DNA of 64,000 bases from Ectothiorhodospiraceae bacterium WFHF3C12 (GCA_013519935.1 JACDUA010000003.1:1-64000), one strand, 5' to 3'. Shown: positions 42,140 to 52,260, counted from the stretch's first letter. Numbers and translations: made by a program. Notes: generated by a model from the sequence alone, not told the origin.

Positions 42140-42343
42140 CCGGGCCCGGACCTGCCCCTCGCGGCCGTAAAAACCCCGAGAATGGATTACATAAATCTCG
42201 CAACCGGTTGTTATAGCGAGTAATCGCTGCGGCACACCTGCGTGCGCCGAAGGCGCATGGCCCGTATGGGGGATATGACCGGGGGCTGGCGGTTGTTACT
42301 GGTGTGTGGCGAAGGTTTTCAACGTGTCGGGGGACAAAGACCA

Positions 42344-43438
42344 ATGAGACCACTGGCCAGAATCGCCATTCCGCTGAGCCTCCTCGCGGCGACGCTGGGA
42401 CTCACCGCCTGCGGCGGGGGCGGCTCCAGCACGTCGCAGGTCGACCGCGTCGAGGTCGAAGCGAGCCATACGCCGATCATCGCCACGGACACCCAGCAGG
42501 TCACCGTCACGGCCGAGGCGGACACCGACGCCAACGAGTTCTGGACGTTCCTGTTCGTCGACGGCAGCCTGGAGGAGATCTGCGATTCCCAGGCCAGCTG
42601 CTCCGTTACGGTGGGGCCGCTCAGCAGCTCCCCGGTGAGCAGCACCAGCACCGGCCGGCCGGTCAATTACCAGGCCATACTCCTGCCCATCAATTATGAC
42701 CAGTGCGCCCTGTCACCCTGCAACGCCGAGGACGTCAACACGTTCGGCGTCACCGACGGCACCTACACCTACCAGGCGAACTCCGGAAACTATATCCCGG
42801 CGCTCAGCCACGCGCCGTCCAGCGACGCCGTGGACGTCGTCTTCCACATGGCCTCGGGCAGCGACGAATACACCACCGGCAGCGACCTGACCCGGGCCTT
42901 CATCAACGACGTCGAGGACAAGATCTACGAGGAATACGGCCGTCAGGCGATCATCCGGGAGCATCTCGACGACTTCAATTTCTGGGTCTACACCGTGCCC
43001 GCCAGCACCAACGACTGCGGCACGCCGGATTCCAGCATTTCCTCCAACATGCCGTTCCGCGACGCCGACGCCGTGCTCCATGTGCAGACCTTCGGCGACT
43101 GCTCCAAGGGCAGCCGCTTCACCGCTGAAGGCCATGACACCAAGGCCTTCCTCCACGAGTCCGGTCACGGGGTATTCAACATGGCCGACGAGTACGACGG
43201 CCCCACCTATTACTTCGAGCCGGACAACGAGCCCAACATCTTCGACACCGAGAGCAACTGCACGACCGAGCAGAACAACAAGGGCCGTTCGACGTCCGCC
43301 TGCAGCCAGTTCACCTCGCGTCAGGGCGGCTGGTACAAGATCCATACCGGCCGGACCGTCATGAGCTGGGGCGACACCGGCGATGCCTGGGACACCGAGG
43401 GTGAAGAACACATGAACTGGTTCTTCAACAACCTGTGA
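42344..43438 (+). CDS. Lipoprotein metalloprotease, M64-like (HExxH...DEY)
   Basis: 364 aa. A lipoprotein signal peptide ends LGLTAC followed by a GGGGSS tether. After an Ig-like segment (VEASHTPIIATDTQQVTVTAEA) comes the protease domain. It shows AVDVVFHMASGSDEYT, a VYTVPASTNDCGTPD segment, and the zinc motif HESGHGVFNMADEYDG (about 271-286). This motif has the HExGHxxxxLxDEY form of the M64 IgA-peptidase group. WGDTGDAWDTEGEEHMNWFFNNL closes the protein. ATG 42344 gives a normal signal peptide; the frame is open upstream. A small exported protein follows 39 bp downstream and may be its partner. Confidence 0.78.
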   Translation: MRPLARIAIPLSLLAATLGLTACGGGGSSTSQVDRVEVEASHTPIIATDTQQVTVTAEADTDANEFWTFLFVDGSLEEICDSQASCSVTVGPLSSSPVSSTSTGRPVNYQAILLPINYDQCALSPCNAEDVNTFGVTDGTYTYQANSGNYIPALSHAPSSDAVDVVFHMASGSDEYTTGSDLTRAFINDVEDKIYEEYGRQAIIREHLDDFNFWVYTVPASTNDCGTPDSSISSNMPFRDADAVLHVQTFGDCSKGSRFTAEGHDTKAFLHESGHGVFNMADEYDGPTYYFEPDNEPNIFDTESNCTTEQNNKGRSTSACSQFTSRQGGWYKIHTGRTVMSWGDTGDAWDTEGEEHMNWFFNNL

Positions 43439-43477
43439 CGTCGCCGTAAACCGAACAAGGCCCGGAGGTAAGAACCC

Positions 43478-44044
43478 ATGCGATACGGACTCATTGTGCG
43501 AACCGCCGCGGCCGCCGCGGCGCTAACGGCGGCAGGCCTGGTTCACGCCGCCGAGAACGAGGTGGTCGTCGTTCCCATGAGCTATGGCGACGGCGTCTAT
43601 TTCCAGCGGGACGCGGCGCGGATACTGCCCTGCGAACCGCCGACCCTGCCGGTAGCCGGCGGCGGCGTGACCCCGCGGGTCGAGGGCCTGCGCAACAGCG
43701 AACAGGTCTTCAGCAAACCGTTGCGCGACCCCCGGCTGAAGCTGGTGGAAGACCCCACGGCGGACGTACCGTCGGAGCGCGTTACGGCCACGGACTTCAC
43801 CCTCTACCTCCCATGGACCAACGAGTACGAAGAACTGCGTTTCTTCAGTAATCAGGAACGCCGGGAGGCCAACGTGGTCATCAACCTGGCCGATGCCATC
43901 GGCACTTACGAGGCCGCTGGCGGCCGGGATCAGGACGCGCCTTGCCAGTACCCCGAGCGGTTGCGGGCCGAGCGGGACGCGATAGACACCCCGGCGCGCA
44001 TCGACGAGGGCCTGAGCCAGGCGGAAGACCAGCAGAGCGACTAG
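43478..44044 (+). CDS. Hypothetical secreted protein
   Basis: 188 aa with a signal peptide (VRTAAAAAALTAAGLVHAAE, cleavage near 25). No family is recognised. The mature part starts NEVVVVPMSYGDGVYFQRD, contains two Cys (LPCEPPT and APCQYPE) that could form a disulfide, and ends in an acidic, polar tail (GLSQAEDQQSD). CCGGAGGT supports the start. It follows the M64-like lipoprotein by 39 bp and precedes a strong hairpin, so these two genes form a transcription unit. Confidence 0.7.
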   Translation: MRYGLIVRTAAAAAALTAAGLVHAAENEVVVVPMSYGDGVYFQRDAARILPCEPPTLPVAGGGVTPRVEGLRNSEQVFSKPLRDPRLKLVEDPTADVPSERVTATDFTLYLPWTNEYEELRFFSNQERREANVVINLADAIGTYEAAGGRDQDAPCQYPERLRAERDAIDTPARIDEGLSQAEDQQSD

Positions 44045-44074
44045 CAGCGGCAACGCAGCCGCGCCAAGCGTTGC

Positions 44075-44105
44075 GTGAGCCCGGCCGGTCCGGGCTCACG
44101 TCCTT
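44075..44105. terminator. Bidirectional terminator between the M64 unit and the HupE-like gene
   Basis: GTGAGCCCGG (44075-44084) and CCGGGCTCAC (44090-44099) form a perfect 10-bp stem with a 5-nt loop, followed by GTCCTTTTC. It can serve the two convergent transcripts. Confidence 0.75.
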
Positions 44106-44106
44106 T

Positions 44107-45288
44107 TCAGACCCATCCCGCCCGCTCAGCGAACCAGACCAGCCCCACCACCGCCAACGCCGCCGAGAGACCCAGCACCAGCACGGGATAGCCCCGCTGC
44201 CGCGCGAGAAGCCGCAGCACGGGAAACGCCAGAGCGACGGCCGCGAGCTGGCCCACCTCGACCCCAACGTTGAACAGCGCCAGCGCGGTGACCGTAGCCT
44301 CCTCGGGCAGGCCGATTTCCCGGAGCATGCCGGCGAAACCAACACCGTGTATGAGCCCGAAGAGAAACGTCAGGAACCACCGGGCCCGCCGTATTCCATA
44401 CACCGCCGCGTCGAACGCCGCCGTGGATCGACCCGCCCGGAGTGCGGCGGGTGGCACCTGCCGCAGCACGGCCACCACGTTGGCGACGGCGACCCAGCTC
44501 ACGGACAGGGCGATCAGGCTCTCGGTCAGGGCCGCCGGCACCGCGATATACCCGAGGGTCGCCAGACCGAGGGTAATGGAGTGGGCGACGGTGAAAGCGG
44601 TGACCAGCACGGCGATGGCGCTGAAGCGTAGCGTGACCAGGATCAGCCCGGCCAGGAACAGCAGGTGATCGTAGCCGGTGACGATGTGCTCCAACCCGAG
44701 CACCAGGAAGGTGTCCGCGTCCGGCGTCTCGCTGCCGGGCGGCTCGGGCCTTGCCGGCAGGCTTGGCAGCTCGAAATCCGGCTGGGCACGCAGCTGCGCG
44801 ACGGGGATGTCCAGACTGTCGCGGCCATGGTGCAATACCGCCCGCAGGCCCTGGTCTCCGGCGTAAACGCGGGTGAGGTTGCGGTGCGCCCGGTCGAAAC
44901 CCACGAACAACCCGTAGTCGATCCGCAGCGTTTCCAGTGGACGCGGACAACGATAACGCAGCCGGTATTCGTAGGAACCGATGTCATCCAGGACGGCGGC
45001 ATCCCGGGCGAACAGCGTGCAAGGCGCGCCGCCGTTCTCGACAGCGAATCCCTGCCGCACCGCCTTCGCATACTCGCCGGGCGGCGGCGCCGCGTCCGGC
45101 TGTTCCCCGCCCACCACGCGCCAGAGCTCATCGACGGGAACCGTGTAAACCAGCTCCACGCGGTCCCGTCCCAGATAGACGTCCGTGGCGGTTACGCCGC
45201 TGGGATGGGCCTCCGCCCGCCCGAACACGGCCACCAATAGCACCAGTGCCAGCCATATTGTCCGGGCGACGGACGAAGTGCTTCTCAT
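44107..45288 (-). CDS. HupE/UreJ-family membrane protein
   Basis: 393 aa from ATG 45288 (GGGGA upstream). A signal peptide ends FGRAEAHP; the first mature His is the conserved N-terminal metal-ligand position of this family. A periplasmic beta-domain (about 30-200) precedes six or seven membrane helices with LGLEHIVTGYDHLLFLAGLI, TAFTVAHSITLGLATLG and FGLIHGVGFAGMLRE. These His/Asp motifs mark HupE/UreJ_2 proteins, thought to handle nickel or cobalt. No hydrogenase or urease genes are in the window, so the metal role is unconfirmed. It is convergent with the M64 unit. Confidence 0.85.
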   Translation of the reverse strand: MRSTSSVARTIWLALVLLVAVFGRAEAHPSGVTATDVYLGRDRVELVYTVPVDELWRVVGGEQPDAAPPPGEYAKAVRQGFAVENGGAPCTLFARDAAVLDDIGSYEYRLRYRCPRPLETLRIDYGLFVGFDRAHRNLTRVYAGDQGLRAVLHHGRDSLDIPVAQLRAQPDFELPSLPARPEPPGSETPDADTFLVLGLEHIVTGYDHLLFLAGLILVTLRFSAIAVLVTAFTVAHSITLGLATLGYIAVPAALTESLIALSVSWVAVANVVAVLRQVPPAALRAGRSTAAFDAAVYGIRRARWFLTFLFGLIHGVGFAGMLREIGLPEEATVTALALFNVGVEVGQLAAVALAFPVLRLLARQRGYPVLVLGLSAALAVVGLVWFAERAGWV

Positions 45289-45364
45289 CGAATCCCCGCT
45301 GGCGGATTGTCCGTGAGCGAATGCGCGAACGCGCGGCCACAACAGCTGCATCAGTCGACAGGAA

Positions 45365-45391
45365 GGCACCGGCCACACCACGGCCGGTGCC
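45365..45391 (-). terminator. Hairpin after the beta-propeller gene
   Basis: GGCACCGGCC (45365-45374) pairs with GGCCGGTGCC (45382-45391) over a 7-nt loop. There is no T-run on the minus side, so it may only stabilise the 3' end of the propeller mRNA. Confidence 0.4.
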
Positions 45392-45410
45392 CTGTCCGGT
45401 GCCGGTGCCC

Positions 45411-47345
45411 TCAGTCGTAGACGGCGAAGATGTCTGCCGCGTCGTGGAGATAGTCCGGGGTCAGTCGAACCCGGCCGGATCCATCCGCTCGAACCGAGAA
45501 GAGCTCGATGGTGCCGGCCATGCGCTCATCCGCCGCGTAAACGATCCGGCTACCGTCCGCAGACCATTCATATTCGCCGTAACTGGTGTAACCGATTCCG
45601 GGCAGCGTGGGGACCACCTGCGTGTGCCCGGAGCCGTCGGCACCAACCACGTAAACTTCTCTGGCATTGCCATTGGCGCTGTCCACGTCCGCCCAGTAGG
45701 CAATGTATTGCCCGTCGGGCGACCATCTGTAGCTGCGCACCGATCCGTCGTTGAGCGGATCGGGCGACACCTGGACAACGCCCGAGCCATCGGCGTTGAC
45801 GCTGAACAGATCGTACACGCCGTCACCATCGTCGTTGGACCGGAAGACGACCCGGCTCGAGTCGGGGGCGATCTGCGCCAGGCCGGCCGAGCCCTGGTGC
45901 GCGTCGGGGCTGAGCCCGGCCCAGCTGCCGCCGTCCGGGGCCGCCCGGTAGACCTGCGTCTTATCGTCGGTCGCCTGGTCGGCGACGTAGATCAGGAAGC
46001 TGCCGTCCGGCGCCCATTCGAAGTCCCCGGCCGTCCTGTTGGCCGCGAGATCCGGATGCACCTTGGCCAGGCCGGTGCCGTCGGGGTTGACGGTGAATAT
46101 CTCGTCCACCTCGTCGGTATCCGCGTCCGCCGAGAACGCGATCCGCTGGCTGTCGGGGGACCAGGCCACCTCGTGGACATCGCCGTTCGACTGCATCGTT
46201 CCGCTGATCTTCACGTTGGCGGTGCCATCCGGAAGCGACGTATACAGCTCGTAGACCCCGTCCGTGTCCTGATCGGCCGTGTAGGCGATGCGAGAACCGT
46301 CCGGGGCCCACCACATATCGGTGACGTCACCGGTGCTGCCCAGCGCGCCGCTGGCGACTACCGGATTGCCCGGGTCGTGGACCGAGACCAGCATCAACTC
46401 GAACGTATCATCAGTGATCGCATCAGCCAGGTAGGCCACCGTCTGGCTGTCCGGCGCCCAGGCGAAGTCCTGGACGTTGCCGCCGCTGACCAGACCGCCG
46501 CTGAGCACCGCCCGGCCACTGCCGTCGGCCAGAATGCTGTAGAGGTGAACGGGGCTGCCGCTGGCGGCTATGCCCCGATAGGCAACGAGCTGACCATTCG
46601 GCGACCAGTCGTGTCCGTAAACCGAGCCCGAGGCCGGGTCGACGTTCCCGGACAGCTTGACGGCACCGCTGTCGGTGCGCAGGTCGGCCGCGTAGAGCTC
46701 GTTGCCGTATCCCGGCTGATTCGTCATCCGGAACGCCACCTGCTCGCCGTCGGGGGCACGCTCCACCGCACTGATGGGATTGATGACTTCCGAGGAATCG
46801 GGCGCGGCGATCCGCACGGTCCCGCCCTCGTAGCGTGCCCGCCAGAGCGTGTGCATGCCGTCGAGGCTCACGTCCGCCGTGAACACGACCCCGCTGAAGC
46901 TGTCGGCGCTCTGACTGCAGAGGAGCTCGGAGGACGTCACCTCCGTATCGTCGAGCACGCCGTTGCCGTTGGCGTCGACCCCCGCCTCCACACGGGTGCC
47001 GCCATCGGGGCACTCGGTGCCCGGCTCCACCGTCTCCACGTGGGTCAGTCCGGCATCGCCGTTGCAGACCACGGCGGTCTCGTCCACCTCCGAGGCATCC
47101 AGTACGCCGTTGGCGTTCTCGTCGATACCGGACTCGATCTGAACTCCACCGGTCGGGCAGGTGTTGCCGGGCGGGATCACGGTCTGGGCGTTCACGACCG
47201 TGGAGGGATTCGGATCGCTTCCACCGCCGCCGCCATCATCACTGCTGCTGCCGCCGCCTCCACCGCCGCAGCCGGCGAGGAGAAACGCGGCGGCCACGAA
47301 GGCGGCGTATGGACCCAACTTAAACGAGCGGGAGATTTCGCGCAT
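45411..47345 (-). CDS. Lipoprotein with two DUF7151-type repeats and a TolB-like beta-propeller
   Basis: 644 aa. The lipoprotein signal ends FLLAGC and is followed by a long Gly/Ser linker. Two similar segments, CPTGGVQIESGIDENANGVLDASEV and CPDGGTRVEAGVDANGNGVLDDTEV (shown by SGIDENANGVLD and AGVDANGNGVLD), look like Ca-binding dockerin-like repeats. From residue 150 there are 9-10 PD40-type blades with WSPDG/WAPDS turns (YRWSPDGQYIAYWAD, FEWAPDGSFLIYVAD). TolB-like propellers usually mediate protein contacts. AAGGAG precedes the ATG. The role is unknown. Confidence 0.82.
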   Translation of the reverse strand: MREISRSFKLGPYAAFVAAAFLLAGCGGGGGGSSSDDGGGGGSDPNPSTVVNAQTVIPPGNTCPTGGVQIESGIDENANGVLDASEVDETAVVCNGDAGLTHVETVEPGTECPDGGTRVEAGVDANGNGVLDDTEVTSSELLCSQSADSFSGVVFTADVSLDGMHTLWRARYEGGTVRIAAPDSSEVINPISAVERAPDGEQVAFRMTNQPGYGNELYAADLRTDSGAVKLSGNVDPASGSVYGHDWSPNGQLVAYRGIAASGSPVHLYSILADGSGRAVLSGGLVSGGNVQDFAWAPDSQTVAYLADAITDDTFELMLVSVHDPGNPVVASGALGSTGDVTDMWWAPDGSRIAYTADQDTDGVYELYTSLPDGTANVKISGTMQSNGDVHEVAWSPDSQRIAFSADADTDEVDEIFTVNPDGTGLAKVHPDLAANRTAGDFEWAPDGSFLIYVADQATDDKTQVYRAAPDGGSWAGLSPDAHQGSAGLAQIAPDSSRVVFRSNDDGDGVYDLFSVNADGSGVVQVSPDPLNDGSVRSYRWSPDGQYIAYWADVDSANGNAREVYVVGADGSGHTQVVPTLPGIGYTSYGEYEWSADGSRIVYAADERMAGTIELFSVRADGSGRVRLTPDYLHDAADIFAVYD

Positions 47346-47598
47346 GCACGGGACTCCTTGGGCGAGTTTCTTTTTCTGTCACGACACGCCCCGGGCGGGA
47401 CGCCGAATGAGCTCAAGGTTATGCATGTGCGCACCGCGTCAGTACCCCTCAAACAGGGGGTGTGATGATGCTCACAGCGGATGAGTAATCGGAGACCGCC
47501 GCGACGGTTCGGGGCGTCGAGACTGCCGCGCGGGTCCGGCATGGCCGACCGGCGGGAGAGGCAGAGCGGTCAGTCCCCGGCGCGGGTGTGGATCCTGG
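47346..47598. other. Intergenic region, 253 bp
   Basis: It holds the leader of the propeller gene (minus strand) and the downstream end of the cytochrome gene. I see no repeat, RNA gene or clear promoter boxes. Confidence 0.4.
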
Positions 47599-48834
47599 CT
47601 AGTCCCGCCGAACGTCGATGGTGGAGACCGGCGGGGCCCGGTTGCCCCAGCTCTGACGTATGAAGGTCGCGACGGCGGCCACCTCCCGATCGGAAAGGTC
47701 GTAGTGCGGCGGCATGCCGTGAGGCCGTTCGTGGCCGGGCACGCTGGCTGGAAAACCGCCGAGACGGATCGCGTTGACCACGTTGGCGGGGTTCACGGTG
47801 GTGACGCCCGGGTTCCCCGCCAGCGGCACCACGCCCTCGCCACCTTCCCCCGATTCGCCGTGGCAATCCGAGCAGTGGTCGTCGTAAACGCGCCGGCCCA
47901 ACGCCAGCTTGCGCGCGCCCCCTTCCGCCGCGTTGCCGGCTCGCGCGCCCGAATCGGGCAAAGACGCAAGATAGGCGGCCATGGCGCGGGCGTCGGTTTC
48001 GCTCAGGTACTGCAGGCTCTCGAACACCACACCGGCCATGGGCCCCATCATCACGGCCCGCGTGCTTCGACCCGTGCGCAGGAAAGCCGCCGCCTCGACT
48101 TGGCTCATGCCCTGCAGCCCCGCCTCCGCCCGGCTGTCCAGCGACGGCGCATACCACCCATGGACCATGCTCCCGCCCTCGCCCGGGTCGTCGCTGACGG
48201 CCCCCAGGAAATTGCGCTCGCGATGGCACTCGAGGCAGTGGCCGAGCCCCCGGACCAGGTAGGCGCCGCGGTTCCAGGCATCGCTCTCGCCGGCGCGCGG
48301 CTCGAAAACACCCTCGTCGAAGTACAGCCCTTTCCAGATGGGCAGCAGAGCGCGATACCCAAAGGGAAAGTCCAGCTCATGGGGGGCCGTGCGGTTCCCC
48401 GCCGGCGGAACCGTACGCAGGTACGCGTGGATATCGTCCACGTCCCGGCGGGTCACCCGAGTCAGGCTCGGATAGGGGCAGGCCGGATAAAGGCTGGACC
48501 CGTCCGGGCGCTCGCCCCGGTGAAGCGCGGCCCACAGGTCGTCGCTGGACCACGTGCCGATGCCTGATTCCGCGTGCGGGGTGATGTTGGGGGTGTGGAA
48601 GACACCCAGATCGCTCTCCAGTCGAAGCCCGCCGGCGAAAGGCGCTCCACCTGGCGCCGTATGGCAACCCGCGCAATTGGCGATACGGGCCAGATACTCG
48701 CCTCGGGCGACGGAGCCGCTCGGCGAGCCCGAGTTGGCTCCGGATTCGCTCTGGGCGGGAGACGGTGTCGCGGCCGCGACGCCCAGCAGTGCCGTCGCCA
48801 CGATGAGCAGTCGGCGAAAGCGCGTCCCGCTCAT
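47599..48834 (-). CDS. Triheme periplasmic cytochrome c (alcohol-dehydrogenase cytochrome-subunit type)
   Basis: 411 aa from ATG 48834. The signal peptide is LLIVATALLGVAAATPSPAQS. Three haem c sites are present: CAGCH (about 55), CLECH (about 200) and CSDCH (about 330), each followed by a plausible axial Met segment (for example MMGPMAGVVFESL). YLARIANCAGCHT, FHTPNITPHAESGIGTWS and HDLWAALHRGERP-like text (DDLWAALHRGERPDG) match the cytochrome subunit of membrane alcohol/aldehyde dehydrogenases. No dehydrogenase partner is adjacent. It overlaps the diheme gene by ATGA, so the pair probably works as an electron-transfer unit. Confidence 0.85.
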   Translation of the reverse strand: MSGTRFRRLLIVATALLGVAAATPSPAQSESGANSGSPSGSVARGEYLARIANCAGCHTAPGGAPFAGGLRLESDLGVFHTPNITPHAESGIGTWSSDDLWAALHRGERPDGSSLYPACPYPSLTRVTRRDVDDIHAYLRTVPPAGNRTAPHELDFPFGYRALLPIWKGLYFDEGVFEPRAGESDAWNRGAYLVRGLGHCLECHRERNFLGAVSDDPGEGGSMVHGWYAPSLDSRAEAGLQGMSQVEAAAFLRTGRSTRAVMMGPMAGVVFESLQYLSETDARAMAAYLASLPDSGARAGNAAEGGARKLALGRRVYDDHCSDCHGESGEGGEGVVPLAGNPGVTTVNPANVVNAIRLGGFPASVPGHERPHGMPPHYDLSDREVAAVATFIRQSWGNRAPPVSTIDVRRD

Positions 48835-49535
48835 CGCGCCGGCTCCTCGATGCTGCCGCACTCCATGGGCGGATCCACCGCCGCGGCCGGCGCGGGATCG
48901 GTATCTACCGGCAGCGGCCGGGAGGCCAGCCACGCGGCAACCGCGGCGATATCCGACGGCGACAGCCGCTCGACGATCGCGGCCATGCAGTCCGGTGCGG
49001 CCGCCCGGCGCTCGCCCTCTCGCCAGGCACCGAGCTGGCCCATGATGTAGTGACGCGGCAAACCGATAAGGCCCGGCGTCGCCGGCAACGCCCCGGCCAG
49101 GCGCTCGCCATGGCAAGCCTGGCAGGCGGGAACGTCGGCACCGGGGTCCCCTTCCCGGACCAGCATTCGCCCGCGTTCGGCCACGGCCGGGTTCGCGGGC
49201 GGCGTGGCGGGTTCCGGATACGGCGGCGTGCGCCCGGCGAAGTGCTCGGCGATTTCCCAGAGATAGACGTCGGAAAGATGCCGGACCATGTGGTTCATGG
49301 TGTCGTTGCGCCGGCGCATCGCCTGGTAGTTGCGCAGCTGGTTGTAGAGATAGCCGGCGGGCTTGCCCTGGATTCGCGGGACGTAACCTTCCTCTATCTC
49401 GATGGCATCCTCGCCGTGACAGGCCGTGCAGGCGCGCAGACGCTCGGCCATGGCCTGCTCGGAAAGCGCGGCGGCAGGCGCCAGGCACGCCATCAAGAGA
49501 CCGAGCAGACCGATTGTGCGAGCCACCAAAGTCAC
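48831..49535 (-). CDS. Diheme c-type cytochrome (c4-like)
   Basis: 234 aa from a GTG at 49535 with GGGGAG 8 nt upstream. A signal peptide (GLLGLLMACLAPAAALS) is followed by two cytochrome c domains with haem sites CTACH (near 35) and CQACH (near 134). GKPAGYLYNQLRNYQAMRR and GLPRHYIMGQLGAWREGERR are the usual c4/c-class I helices. The Met in DTMNHMV is a likely axial ligand. The frame is open further upstream, but the residues there are not signal-like. It is the first gene of the two-cytochrome operon. Confidence 0.85.
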   Translation of the reverse strand: MTLVARTIGLLGLLMACLAPAAALSEQAMAERLRACTACHGEDAIEIEEGYVPRIQGKPAGYLYNQLRNYQAMRRRNDTMNHMVRHLSDVYLWEIAEHFAGRTPPYPEPATPPANPAVAERGRMLVREGDPGADVPACQACHGERLAGALPATPGLIGLPRHYIMGQLGAWREGERRAAAPDCMAAIVERLSPSDIAAVAAWLASRPLPVDTDPAPAAAVDPPMECGSIEEPAR

Positions 49536-49984
49536 GTGAGCACTCCCCTGCGCGAACGCGCGACATAGTACAACGCACCGTTGCCCGGCATAAGGGGCGC
49601 CGCTGCCGATCGAAGACGCGCCTGCCGTGAGACGCCGGCGCTTCTCAGGCCGCCCGCCCGCTGGATGCAGGTCGGCACCGGCAAAGCCGGCGCCGACGTC
49701 TTCTCCCTGAATGTCGGATGGCAGGACCATCCGATCTTCGGCTTTCCGGCCGGGTGCAAGAGGCTCCACAGGGTACTTGCCCACTTGCGTGCGCCGCTTT
49801 CCGCTCCCACTACTGAAGCGGGCCATGGGCCGTGCCTCGCGGTCGCGCGGCGACATGACGCCGCGCGGCAGGCGTTTGCCCGGCAAGCCGTCCGGTGTAC
49901 CCTTCCGCGGGTCCGATCCCGCCGACCGCACAGGGTCGCGGGCTATGGCCACTGCTCCAGTCTCGGCAACCCCAAGGACATCGA
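49536..49984. other. Intergenic region, 449 bp, with a GTCGGC-family hairpin
   Basis: It separates the divergent cytochrome and ABC transporter units. A hairpin GGTCGGCACCGGC-AAA-GCCGGCGCCGAC at about 49676-49704 belongs to the same family as those at 17417 and 17692. It is followed by an ATGTCGGATGG-CAGGA-CCATCCGAT inverted pair (49711-49735). AAGGA at 49976 is the ribosome site for the GTG at 49985. No gene or RNA is seen. Confidence 0.55.
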
Positions 49985-50907
<923 letters not shown>

Positions 50908-50911
<4 letters not shown>

Positions 50912-51669
50912 ATCCCAACGGCATTCGCGCCATCTATCGCTTCGAGCTGGCTCGTACCTGGCGCACGCCGATGCAGAGCATCCTCTCCCCGGTGCTGTCG
51001 ACGTCGCTGTATTTCATCGTCTTCGGCTCGGCCATCGGCTCGCGGATGATCTCCATAGACGACATCCCCTATGGCGCCTTCATCATCCCCGGCCTGATCA
51101 TGCTGACGCTGCTTAACGAGAGCATTTCCAACGCTTCCTTCGGCATCTACCTGCCCAAATTCACGGGGACCATCTACGAAGTGCTTTCCGCGCCCGTCTC
51201 GGCCTGGGAGATCGTGCTCGGCTACGTGGGCGCGGCGGCCACCAAGTCGCTGATGCTGGGGATACTGATACTGATCACGGCGCGCTTTTTCGTCGACTAC
51301 GACGTGGCCCACCCGGTCTGGATGCTGACCTTTCTGGCCCTGACCTGCGTCACTTTCAGCCTGTTCGGATTCATCATCGGTGTCTGGGCGGACGGTTTCG
51401 AGAAACTGCAGATCGTCCCGCTGATGGTGGTCACGCCGCTGACCTTCCTGGGTGGGAGCTTCTACTCCATCGAGATGCTGCCACCCTTCTGGCACACGGT
51501 GACCCTGTTCAATCCGGTGGTGTACCTGATCAGCGGCTTCCGCTGGAGCTCCTACGGGGTGTCGGACGTGCACGTGGCCGTCAGCACCGGCATGACCCTG
51601 CTGTTCCTGTGCGCCTGCATGGCCGTGATCTGGTGGATTTTCCGGACCGGCTACCGGTTGAAGAGCTGA
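50908..51669 (+). CDS. ABC-2 type permease (YadH-like)
   Basis: 253 aa with six membrane helices. The N-terminal amphipathic [20 protein letters not shown] is followed by [15 protein letters not shown], the ABC-2 loop [31 protein letters not shown] (cited by [14 protein letters not shown]) and [19 protein letters not shown]. These are diagnostic of YadH/NodJ permeases. It starts inside the ATPase stop codon (ATGA), so stoichiometry is probably coupled. The pair is homologous to exporters of unknown lipids or drugs. Confidence 0.92.
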
Positions 51670-51756
51670 CCACCCGGGGTTGCCGCGACGTGCCTTGCGG
51701 CCGGCCCTTGCCCGGCACGGCGCGCGCGAATTCCATATGGCAGCTCGCCGGGGATT

Positions 51757-52260
51757 CTACTGACGCCGTGACGTATCCAGGACCACCCCTGTCTGATTGA
51801 CCACCTTGACGTCGAGGCCCGAGAAGCGAAGCAGCATCTCGCCGTCACCGGTCGACACCAGGCGCATGTGCTCGCCCAGGCCCATCACGGGATTGCCGCG
51901 GACGCCGGCGAGCTGGGCCTCCAGCGTGCGCACCCGGTCCCGGAGGCGCTCCAGCTCCGCCGCCAGCGCGGCCGGTTCCGTGCGCTCGTCCGCAGATGGC
52001 TGTCCCGCCAGGAAGCGACTGGGTTCGGACACCAGAAACAGGAATGGCAGGGCGCCGATAACGAGCAGGATGGCACCCGGCAAATACTGTAGCCGTCGGA
52101 GCAGCTCACCCCGTCGGTCTCCAGGCCACTCCAAACCGGAGTCGCCGCGTCTGGAAATCTGCGCGCGCTTCCGCACACCTAGCCCCACCCTGTTGCCGCT
52201 ATCGCGATCTCGCGTAGGCCCTTTAGGGGAACCACAGGGGTTCCCCGAAGGCTCTGTCAT
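51757..52260 (-). CDS. Hypothetical single-pass membrane protein with coiled coil
   Basis: 167 aa, no recognised family. The N-terminal 50 residues are Arg/Gly rich. One membrane helix lies at about 60-78 (YLPGAILLVIGALPFLFLVS). A coiled coil (LAAELERLRDRVRTLEAQLAG) and a C-terminal strand-rich tail (HMRLVSTGDGEMLLRFSGLDVKVVNQTG) follow. The order basic cytosolic tail, helix, coiled coil suggests an inner-membrane adaptor. It sits between the ABC permease (convergent) and the NarL-type kinase gene (same strand, 113-bp gap). Confidence 0.6.
   Translation of the reverse strand: MTEPSGNPCGSPKGPTRDRDSGNRVGLGVRKRAQISRRGDSGLEWPGDRRGELLRRLQYLPGAILLVIGALPFLFLVSEPSRFLAGQPSADERTEPAALAAELERLRDRVRTLEAQLAGVRGNPVMGLGEHMRLVSTGDGEMLLRFSGLDVKVVNQTGVVLDTSRRQ

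Noticed and set aside
44937-47465. 842-aa open frame antisense to the propeller gene
   Set aside because: Shadow of the repetitive blades; no start signal and no recognisable domain.
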